Shown here: one piece after another, positions 38,201-49,400 of the stretch | Layout of the letters: each line of letters starts with the position of its first letter | Position numbering within the stretch: the stretch's first letter is position 1 | Translations under genes and position numbers: made by a program | The notes under the pieces: generated by a model | Databases searched by the model: none | Told to the model about the DNA's origin: nothing | The model's input: the letters and a program-made list of their open reading frames with translations, nothing else | Source of the DNA: Phallusia mammillata | Lineage: Eukaryota; Chordata; Ascidiacea; Phlebobranchia; Ascidiidae | Direction of reading: 5' to 3' | NCBI GenBank assembly: GCA_003260075.1 | Contig: QLIY01000334.1 | Location: 91,436 to 155,435 of the forward strand | DNA length: 64,000 nt

Positions 38201-40707
38201 TATACAGTAACAAACAAATGCTGCCATTTTAACACGAAATTGTATTTTTTATGGTACGAATTTAAGGTCTCGTTTACACATTTCCCCGTATGTGCATTGT
38301 AAACGTGTGTTCCCTAATACGGATTTGTGTGTATGTGGTACATTGTGGCTTCCAGCGTGACAGAGGTTGTGTAATGTTGTGTGTCGTATGTTTGAACTTT
38401 GGGAGTAACATGAGATTCGGAAATGCAGAACAACCTTTGAGCGTGTGTAAGTCTTGAAAATGATTTTTTTGTCGGACCGTGCAGGGCTTTACTAATACAC
38501 CCCTGCACTTTTCACGTTAAATATCTTTCTTTAGGTAGTTTTAATTCAGTGCCAATTTTTTGCGATTTCTTGTAGGTACTGTTTATTTACAAATAACTTG
38601 AGACAAACCAATGAAGAATGTAACGGCTCTGTTAGATGCATAAAACGACATGATATATTATATTTCACAGCAAACACAGTGCAAAGCGTTTGCACGAAAT
38701 AACAGTCGCCTTTGTTAACTTGGTTATTTCCTGGGGTAAACAAAGGTCTTGATCACAGTTCGACTTTATCGAAAAAAATCCCTTCATTAATTACTCGCGA
38801 TAGTTGTCAATACACCGTGGCCGTGCTATTGTTTACAGTGTAAGGAAAACCTTGCCCACCTGAAAGGAAGTTTGTGAACCTTATACCTCGGGAACTTTTG
38901 ATTACGCCCTTCATTTTGTTAATTAATATTGAGCTAGGAGTAAAAAATGTCGAACTTCAAATCACTTCTTACATTATAACGTACCGGTAAAAGAAATTCA
39001 GAAAAGATTACAATGTTTTCTAATTGTCGAAAATAAGTTTGTTTGTCTTGCCCCTCTCAAGTCTTTTTTTTTTCTTGTTTCTATTTTATGTTATGTAATG
39101 TGATTTACAATTGGACAAACTATTCTACAAAATGCTGCATTATACACATTGTTTATTGGTCAAGAAAATACAAAGGTATATGTCTTAAAAAAACATATCA
39201 AACAACGGAAATACCAGCAGACATGAAGTCGTTAAACATTCGCCACGCTTGAGCTGCTGCATGTGATTTTTTGGTTCAAAAATACATGCTAGCGCTTTTA
39301 TTTAAAGTAGCATTTATCAACAGCTACAAAGCAATTACCCTTATTTATAGAACATTCGTTTATTCCTGGGTACGACTTTTCCATATATTTCCAAAGGAAC
39401 CAAAATTGGTCTATTCTTATCTGCCATACAGCTAGTTGAAGTTAATTTTGGGTCAAGCTCTTTGTGTTTTGAAGTCTCCGTGTTCTTCCATTGAACGTAA
39501 ATAAACTAGTAATAGAAAGCGCCAATTATGGAGTACACTTTATGGTCATTTGATATTGTCGAGACAATTTATTGTCTCTTCAAAAGCTAAATAAATCCAA
39601 AGTGGCTTTGAAAATTAAACAAGAAATGTTTGGTATGGGTAAATCCTGTAGCAAACCAGAATTAAGCAAAGATTTCACTCATTTCAGTTTGCAAAAATGT
39701 CTTAAAAATGTTATTTGTGCTAAATTTCTGTTGTTCGGCCCTATGGTTTCGAATTTCACGTCACGACAATTCGTTTACTGCAGCATGGAGAATCACTGTG
39801 TATCTTGTAAACAATTGGTTACGGCCTGTAAATTTACCAACACCTTGAAAACGCGTATAGAATGCTTACATAGTAATTTTTATGCTTGTGTAGTCATTTT
39901 TAAGTTCAACAGCATCACGTAATGATGCGTTGTTTTCACGGGGTTCGAACCCTGGATGCTTCCGAGAACGATTCCTGATCACATAGGTTTATTATGTCTG
40001 TACATAGGTCGAGCTTCCTAGACCATTCGGTTATGCCCTGTAGAGGATGGTTATATGGTTTGATACAGTCTACCCTCAAGTGTTAATATTTTTTCAATTT
40101 AAAATCAACTTGATCAATAGGCTCGAAGATTTGCTACAGATTAAATAGGTATTGTACTGAGTTTTTGGAAGAAATAATATCTTGACCATTTAAAGCAGGG
40201 GTATCAAAAGTACGGTCTGGGTGAACTGATGTCGCTTAGTTCAAGTCTGACCGTACTACAAATCATTTGTAGCTCGAGTTTTGTCCGAATTAGGCGAAGA
40301 TCCGGATTAAAGTAGTCCATGTTTAACCAAGGTTTACTGTATTTACTGTTTCCACCTAAACAATGCCCCTGTCCCTTCACTGAAAACCAGACCAACAGAG
40401 GCATATACCTATATACTGACATGTAAATTGGACCTGGATATCTACTGAGAAAGTTTCATGCAAACTAAAAGCTGGGCGTTTCGAAAACTGTTACCAAGTC
40501 AAAATATGTACAACCAGTGGGTATTGGTTTGCAATGTGACTCCATGACTTGGTGCTTCGTTAAATAACGCGACTGGCATTGATTGGCTGAGCGTGGTTAA
40601 CACAATGGTGGTGAAATTGATACACTATATCATGTTTATGAGAACATTCGGTCTCATTTTTAGTATATGTTTATTGGACGTGTAGTGAGTGGTTTGCCAA
40701 GATAGTG

Positions 40708-40762
40708 TTCTCAGGACCTGAAGGCCGTATAAATTCTCAGGACCTGAAGGCCGTATAAACTC
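40708..40762. repeat. 28-bp tandem duplication
   Basis: TTCTCAGGACCTGAAGGCCG is repeated in direct orientation with an intervening TATAAA-type tail. Nothing coding is recognised around it. Confidence 0.7.
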
Positions 40763-43450
40763 GGCGGTTACCATTGCCGCTTTCCTTTCTGTTTAAGTCT
40801 TTTAACATCATGCGGCATTCGCACCATAAGGCGATACTAAAGTTTCGCCGCTTTGTCATTGCGGAAACCATACTCGATTTACATACTACAGTGTTCGGTA
40901 TTGCTGATTCAGCCGCGCAATCCTTTACAAACTCTACCTGCCCACGCATACCGAAAAATGTGTTTGCCGTTTTGAAACTGCCTTGAAAAATCAAGACTTG
41001 CAAATCATTTACATTCTGTTTGCAAGGTTGTGCCCCTCATTAGCATAGGGATTCGAAAGCAAAACTCAACTCTCGCTGGTTTTGCGGTAACTGTTTTATG
41101 TGGGAGCCAACGTTTAAGACAAGTAAACATGAATGCAAAGCTGTACTTGGGTGACTTGGTTTCGAAACTAGCGAAAGGTTGGTAATACAGGCTTACAGTT
41201 TTCTATACAATGGAGTAAGGTTTCGTTGTATGGAGTAAGGTTTTCGTATTCACAGGGTCGGCTGGGGTGACGCCGTTACCGTACTGCTGCCTTGTGTTAC
41301 ATAAAATTACTTTTGTCACGGATTGTTTTGACGCACCGCTGTTGCAATGGGTCCATACACTTTGTTTCTTAGTGACATTTTCGCTGACGTGAATGTCATT
41401 GTACGAAGATTGTGTATAATTTGATCTTTCTGTAACCAAATAAGCAGTGCTGTAGAAGTATTAGCAAAACCTATACCTTAAATTGTCATGTTTTAGTTGT
41501 AGCAAATGCCTTTTTCGTAGATCCAAGAGCCAGATGGTCATTGAAGTTTTAATTAAATGTAATACGTAGCGGTCCTTATATGGCTTGTATGTTATCGTTT
41601 TTACCACTTTAAAATGTGAACAATTAAAGTCAAAGCAACAATAATTACCCCAAATATTGGTCTTGTTTTTTATCAGGAAACAAACTTTATCGATGAGCAC
41701 CACGTTGCTCGTTAACCACAACATTGTTGAATTACTATGGTGCAGAGGGGATAATTTGAAACGTTTCAACTTGGTGAAAAGTTAAGTTAACGTAACATTG
41801 CTTGTCGTTGGTGGCAAAATATCACACGGACCTATTTTGTTTACCGGCAAATGTCGCCGATTAGGCCTAGCAAAACATTTCGAAGCAAAAGCAACGTCAA
41901 TACCGTTACACGTAAGTTTGCTCTGTGCCAATCCAGTAGACCTATATTGTAAACGGAAGTTTAATTTGAGGTCTCTACTGGCCACAGTATAGGACTAAAC
42001 ACAAGGAGATTGAATTTGGTAAATCAATTATTTTGGTCCCGTGAACAGTTTGTATGCCCAGTCGTCATACTTTATAGCGCCGTGTTGCTCTGTGCTTTGA
42101 TCTACTTTAACGTTGATGGCTCCAGTGCGCTGACTGGTGGAAATTGGTTTGCAACTGGGCTGCCGTGGTATGGTGTACCAACCTAATGTCAATAATTGGC
42201 AGTACATATTTAGACTAAGTATCGGAATTCGTCCCCGGGAGCGTCCTATAGGTTCGAATCCCGTAAAAAAAGAACAAAAATACTTGGACAATGTGAAAAA
42301 ATGTATGTTTAGATACAGTGGAGTCATCATACCAAATCATGTGTTAAATGGGATTTGATCACATTTATGTCTAAATTCTGTGTTAACAGCTTGTCGCATA
42401 AAAATACAAGGTTTAGCGCCATTTACATAAGGCCTGGCATATTGTGAAATATCTGTGAGGGTAATGACAGCACAGGTACTCTAGGACAGATGACAGTAGA
42501 ATACACATATACTTAAGAACCTAACTGTGTATAAGTTATGATTTTCTATTTTACTGGTGTAAAACCCACAAACGTAATCATCCTAGCATCCTACTGAACC
42601 TTCGCGTGACTTATTCTTTGATGAAATCGTATACTTGGACAATTAACTTCAGAATATCGAATGATCCAAGTTAAGAAAAACTCGTTTTGTAAAAACAACA
42701 ATACTGTTTTATTTTCGGTTTATGATGTAAAAAAGTAACAGAACTAAAATTACAGAAGGGGCGAGAAGTTTGCAAGCAAGAAAAGCAAAAATAGATCAGC
42801 TTTTGTGCATAAAAATACATTTCCACAAATATGTTTTCATGATTGACAAATTTAAGATGACAAAATTGGCCAAATTAAGAAGCCCTAACCTAGACGAAGA
42901 TTTTTAAAAGTGCCTAATGTAAAAACAACATTCTTATTTATTTAGAATCACAGATGAAGAATTGCAGGCATACAAATTCATCACGCTTTTGTGATGTTTT
43001 CTTAGCGATTTTGATTTACAGTGTGGAAGTCGAATACATAAGCGCAAGCAAATACACTATCCAATGAAAAAACATACGTTTTAATCCAGCAAGTTTCTAC
43101 AGCGTAAGCGCAATAACGGGACACGTAACATAATATACAACTAATACTACAGGCAATTTCGGTCAAATAATTTAAACATGAAACGTGGTATTTTAGGATT
43201 GACAAGATTAGATATAATTCCAAAGCAATTCCTGCTCTGCACTACGATTGGTTTCAAACTTAAAACTTCGCCGAGTGCCAAGTAACCGTTACGTGCTGTT
43301 ACAGATCAAGGTAAACTGCTAGAGTGCATTGTATTCAATAGGATGTGTCAAAAGTGACATAACCTTACTCTTACACCCGGCCACCTTGGGGCGCATGTCA
43401 GCAATTTGATCAACTCAAATTCATTTAGTACAAACAGATAAAGTAATCGC

Positions 43451-46400
43451 CTATTTTGCCTTGTTTAAAATCGAGACGTGTGGACGTCTGTAAGGTTTGC
43501 GATGCGAATGCCAACGGAACGCGGCAAGCCAGAGAGACGCGGTTCTGGAGTCACAAAAACGAAACTTGTACTCTTTGCCCTTCAGCAAAAGTTGGACAAC
43601 AAGGATTTCAGGGTTGGCCGGCGCTTGCTTAAATGTCTCGCCTCGAACTTGAAGACCTTTAAGGCGGTCCGAGCCCTCAGCGTCGGACTGATACCAGGAA
43701 AGGATGCCATCTGATCCCAAACGCAGAAATCGTTCTTCGAATTTTTTTGAGCCCTTGCTGTACTTTTCACCGTAACCTACAAAACGATTAGACGATGAGA
43801 TTAAAGTATTATAGGCATTTTGTATGAAGTGTTTGGGAAAATACATGCTTCACAGAGGGATATGCGTTTGGCTTTTGGTTTTGGCCCAAAGTAGTATTGA
43901 CAAGACTATGGGTGTAGGTCAGGGGTCTCAGACTCAAACTGCTTTGAGGGCCAAAAACAAACTTTTAAGTCAGTCGAGGGTCGCACGATCGAAACATTTG
44001 AAAACAATGGCATACAGTGACACAACAATGTTAAAAATATTGCTGATTTTAAAGATGTGGTATTTCGATCATGCCATTTAAACGTTGCATATACCATTAC
44101 TAGAGAAGATTGTATTGTGTAAACTGACTGGTTTGACAGGGTATTCCGCTTGAGTAAAACACATAACTTCTAAAAGTTGCTTCGCGGGCCGCACAAATAC
44201 CTTTGGAAGGCCGCATGTTTGAGACCCCTGGTGTAGGTAGCCTAATGCTAGAAACCGTGAATTTGTAAAAGCATTTTTTAACTAGAAAGTGGCTTTCTGA
44301 TATACTTCCATTTTATATATTCTATACGATATTTACCAATTTACTATGCACAATTTTATCTACATATATGATTGTTTTTGCAAGTGGCTTTCTGATATAC
44401 TTCCATTTTATATATCCTATACGACATTTACCAATTTACTATACTATGCACAATTTTATCTACATATATGATTGTTTTTGCAAGCAAAAACGAATGGGTC
44501 CCCACACGCGTGTTTATGTGGATTTACGGTAAACCTATCTTGCGGTTATTTTTAGATTCTTAAGGACAAATTTTTCACAAAGCATTAACTTTAAAAAAAA
44601 ACTTTAAAAGTTTCTGTCCGTATTCTTTTTGCATCATTATTTTCATATAATTACAAAAAATTGGTGAAAAAAGAATGGGGAAAATACTTTCAATTTAATC
44701 TCTTGCTTTGACCTTGATATTGTCATTGAAGTTCAGTTTTTAAACACATATTTTCCTAGAAAGCCTTAACTGTTAGATTAGACACTATATAAAAAAGTCG
44801 TTTGCTACAAAGGTATACATAACAACTTGTTTTTCACTTAACTTTGCTTCAAAAACGACCCTTTAATGACATTTTGACAATGTTTTTAACAGCATGCAGT
44901 CCTTAGTGTTGAACAATACCGTTTTGCCTAATTTATACATGACTTAAGTATTGATTCTTGAACTGATTTGTCAAAAAAAAAAGAAGCTACGTTATGACCA
45001 AAAATTCTTAACTGTGTTATAATGCCTACAAGTTGACCTTTAGTGACCCGTGGTTATGCGACGGCCAAGCTGACAACGAGAATTTAAAGACCATTTATCG
45101 CGGCGTTCGAAAAAGTTAAGTTTATTTTTTCATATTTATGTTGATCAACGACGTTTTGCCTGACATAAACGAAACCGAAGTACGTTTATCGAGTTTAAAT
45201 TACGTCTTAGGTGTAAAACCTTCGCCAAAACTGAAAATGCGTGTGATAACTCAATAAAACAACAGCATTGCTGCACAAAAAACAGCTGATTTCTAATCAC
45301 CCATACGACTGTCTCGTAAAACGTCTGTCTGGACGTCAAGCTGAGCACTCCCGTCATGCTGCCTTAATCGTAAACCAATGAATTCCTCCTTAGGGACTTA
45401 TATCTGACTGATAGCGTACACATATTATGGGTTGTAAAGGTAACTGGCAAAATTTTAAATACTAAACGAATACCCTGCTTAAACAATTGTTAAAAATTTT
45501 AAATATTTCTTCACATGTATTTTTGCCTTAAAACTAATACCGATTATTTCGGGGTATAAAGGGTGAAAAATGGGTGAATCCGAAAAAAAGATACAAAATT
45601 CTTTAAAAACCTTACATTGCACCAAACAACAAAGCACGAAACTCCAAGAAGCTGTACTTTAGTCAATACAGCTGTTTTACGTTTAATTTACGTTTTGGGG
45701 GCCTGAAAAATTTACGTTTTGGGGGCCTGTGGGTTAACCGCTATGTCAATTGGTGCCAAACTTCAGGAGGATCAAATTTGGATTATTAACTAACATCTCT
45801 GTTAATTTGAATAAATTTAAAGCACTCTTTCTTGACCAAAACGTGGGAACAATAGCCGTGCTAAAAATTTGACATTTTGGGGGGCTGTGGGTGAACCGAG
45901 GGATCAAACGGGGTCAAAATTCACATGGACCATCTTTAGACCAATATCTGTAATGTGTGTAAATTTGAAAAAGTTTGAACCATTCTTTCTTGACCAAAAC
46001 GTGGGAACAAATCCGCGCTAAAAATTTCACGTTTTGGGGGGCTGTGGGTGAACCGAGGGATCAAACGGGGTCAAAATTCACATGGACCATCTTTAGACCA
46101 ATATCTGTAATGTGTGTAAATTTGAAAAAGTTTGAACCATTCTTTCTTGACCAAAACGTGGGAACAAATCCGCGTTAGACGGAAAAAAAGAAAAAAAATA
46201 CGGACAAAAACAATATGTGTCCCCTTCAGGGAAGGGGACCCATAAAAACAATGTTGTAATAAATAACAAACAAATATACAGTGCAACAAAGCAAAAGAGT
46301 CAACTGTGCTTTACTGCTTTGTGTGAAAACAATGGCATACAGTGACACAACAATGTAAAAAATATGACGCAACAATTGCAATTGCTGATATTAAAGGTGT

Positions 46401-49400
46401 GGTATTTCGATCATGCCATTTAAACGTTGCATATACCACTACTAGAGAATGACTGTATTGTGTAAACTCTCTGGTTTGACAGGGTATTCCGCTTGAGTAA
46501 AACACATAACTTCTAAAAGTTGCTTCGCGGGCCGCACAAATACCCTTAGAGTGCTACATGCGGCCCGCGTGTTTGAGACCCCTGATCTAGCCTGTTTAAT
46601 TTTTTTTTTTGGTTCCGTATGCACTGATAAAACAATAATTTGGTAATTTTTTAACAACATGTTTTGCTATGTATCTTTCAAAAGGGAATTATTAAAACAG
46701 AAACCTTCATTAACAAATTAGGTAACTAAAACAGCACAGAAAATTTGACTCTAAATGGTTTAAGTTTGCCTTCATTTGTTATTACCTGAATCTCTTTTTT
46801 GTGACCAAGCGCTTCAATCTTTTCCAGACAATCGTNACCTAAAATGATCTACTACAGACGACCAATAAGGTCTCCTGCAGCAGATGACAATAGTGCAGGT
46901 GAGATAGGCCGTATTGGCTAGTGTAGCCATCCAACGGCATTTCAGTTTGTTGGGCCGAGCTTTGAAAGCTTAGAACGTTAAACTTGGCAAGTCGAAGGCC
47001 GAGAGGTTACAAAGTAAAAATTTCAACAAAAAAACACAAAAGCCTTACCCTCCATTGACGGTGCAACAAAGCAAAACTGGGAAAAGGCCAACAACCACTC
47101 ATAAGCCTGAATCCCGCCGCTCGCCCTTAGCGCGTATAAACCGTCGTTGCCTTGAATCACGACAATCCGCTTGCGTTCAATCGATACATAGCGGTTTGTG
47201 AGAGGAATCGCTGTACTTTGGGCAAGGTTTGCTCGTGTAGTGGCCACCCTCATTACCCCGTCTTTCACTTCCAAGAAGTTTCGGGAGAAAGAGGTGACGA
47301 GTTCAAGGTCATTTGACGTACCTGTAAGGAAACAAATATGATTATTTGTTGTGTATGTAACGCACAGGAACAACTATGTCACCCCCCCCCCGGAAAAGGC
47401 CAACAACCACTCATAAGCCTGAATCCCGCCGCTCGCCCTAAGCGCGTATAAACCGTCGTTGCCTTGAATCACGACATTCCGCTTGCGTTCAATCGAAACA
47501 TAGCGGTTTGTGAGAGGAATCGCTGTGCTCTGGGCAAGGTTTGCTCGTGTAGTGGCCACCCTCATTACTCCGTCTTTCACTTCCAAGAAGTTTCGGGAGA
47601 AAGAGGTGACGAGTTCTAGGTCATTTGACGTACCTGTGAGGAAACAAATATCATTATTTGTTGTGTATGTAACGCGCGGCAACAACTATGTAAGTGTCAG
47701 AGTTTAAAGTCGGGCCGGGTTTTTCGGGCTTAGGTTTCTTCAAAAAAAAACGGGCCTGATTTAGGCCTGACTTTATACTCAATGTCGCTAGGTAGCTAGT
47801 TGCTGGACCTGATCTAAAGTCAAACAGCCCTAAAACGCTTTGTTCAAGACCAATTGTCTATTGTGTTTGTTGTTTTGGTCTTTCCTGGTGCTTCAATGTA
47901 TGCCCCCCCCCCCGCGGGCCGCAAGTTGCCCAGCCCTGGTGTAGAGCATTAATAAATATGTCTTTTGTTTCTAGATTTCACTACACGTTGTTGTATTGGT
48001 TTTTAAATAGTACAAACGCGCTCCATGAACAAAGGCAAAAAAGCGACTGCACAACAAGACGCTAGTGGTCGCTAGAGATTTTTTAACTACTTCTTGTAGG
48101 ATAACCACCATGCTAAACTTATTGGTTCAGGGTGCCTTAGCCACATACAGACTGAAACATAAAAGCGGGATTCATACTCTGAAGCGCCATGGTTCCGAAC
48201 ACCGTGAATAAAAAACAAACAAAGAGGGCATTATTTATCGAATACCTTTGTTCTACACACTAATAGAATAATTACCACATCGCTGACAAGGTACCCCCCC
48301 CCCAGAGCATTTATAAATATGTCTTTTTTTCGCTAGTGGTCGCTAGAGATTTGTAAGCTACTTCTATTATGATAACCACCATGAAAAACTTATTGTTTCA
48401 GGGTGTCTAAGCTACATACAGACTTAAGCATAAACCCGGGATTCGTACTCGGGAGGGTCGTGGTTCCGAACTCCGTGAATAAAAACAAAGAGGGCATTAT
48501 TTATCGAATAACTTTGTTGTACTCACTAATAGTATAATTACTACATCGCTGACAATGTATACATTAACAAAAAAATGAAAAGGATAAACTATTTCTTACT
48601 TAGCCCGACGTCGATGGTTCCGCACTTCATTCGCTGGGGCGTTGTAACCTCAGAAACAGGGTTAACCGGTTGAACGACCGTCACCTACAAAAACCAACAT
48701 GTCTGATTACACACAACTTAAAACAGGAATTCGCCTGTATTGCTATCAGCATAAACGGTATAGGCAGCAGAAAACTCATTAGCGTATTGCTTCACAGTTT
48801 GATTTCTTGCCAATTTGTTTCATGTAGCGCGTTGATCATGCTTATGACACTTTTAGGTATAGAGACTTTCTACATGGGGCCGTTTTACTAAGCTAGTAAA
48901 CTGCATTTAAGTTGAAAGAGTTTCTTTATGTCAAGTAGAAGTCATAGGTTGTTTTCAAAAGATGAAGTTGGTCGAAACTACCCATCTGAATCAAAAAAGT
49001 GAAAGTCGGTGGAACGTTTCGGTATGTTTTGACAACTTAAAGGCACAATGGGACGAGAAGGAGTTCTACGCTTTCCAGTCACAATTAAATCGATTTGGTT
49101 TTCCTACCAAGCCTGTTCAAACCACTCTACGTGGGCGGCTATGATCACAGTTAGGACTGACTTGTCAACTCCAAACGCTCGGATGAATTTCAACAGCATA
49201 GAATAAAAAAATATAAGGCAGTCAATTGCCACACCTGTTCTTTATCCGACCACATCGCGTGTAACTTTGTTTAAAGGTCATACGTGTCACTTTTAACACA
49301 CCTTCTTTGCCGAAGTTGTGTGACATTAACATAAGTTTGAACTTGGATAGGACGAAAAAAGTTGTTCAACTTCATTCCTTTACCATGTTCAATTTGCTTG

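Larger units (their letters stand above)
30006..43450. other. Large gene-poor region, 13.4 kb, no gene recognised
   Basis: I see no exon chain with consistent phases on either strand. Open frames up to about 130 residues occur (for example 33629-33961 minus, 36684-36974 minus, 39572-39922 plus) but none resembles a known family or has flanking splice signals. Tandem duplications at 35103-35295 and 40708-40762 are the only clear structures. Short exons of small genes could well be hidden here. Confidence 0.45.

Noticed and set aside
39572-39922. 116-residue plus-strand open frame with several Cys
   Set aside because: No signal peptide, no regular Cys spacing and no homologue recognised.
39936-39960. 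GGTTCGAACCC-type strings (also at 42243) resembling a tRNA T-arm
   Set aside because: No A-box, acceptor stem or anticodon arm can be folded around them. At best they are tRNA-derived repeat remnants.
47374-47685. Reading the duplicated PH exon as a second gene or a third PH domain
   Set aside because: The copy lacks a donor and its frame ends in the C-tract translation.
48962-49144. 60-residue plus-strand open frame with Trp- and Phe-rich composition
   Set aside because: It looked coding at first but has no splice partners and lies within the PH-gene intron in a rearranged zone.
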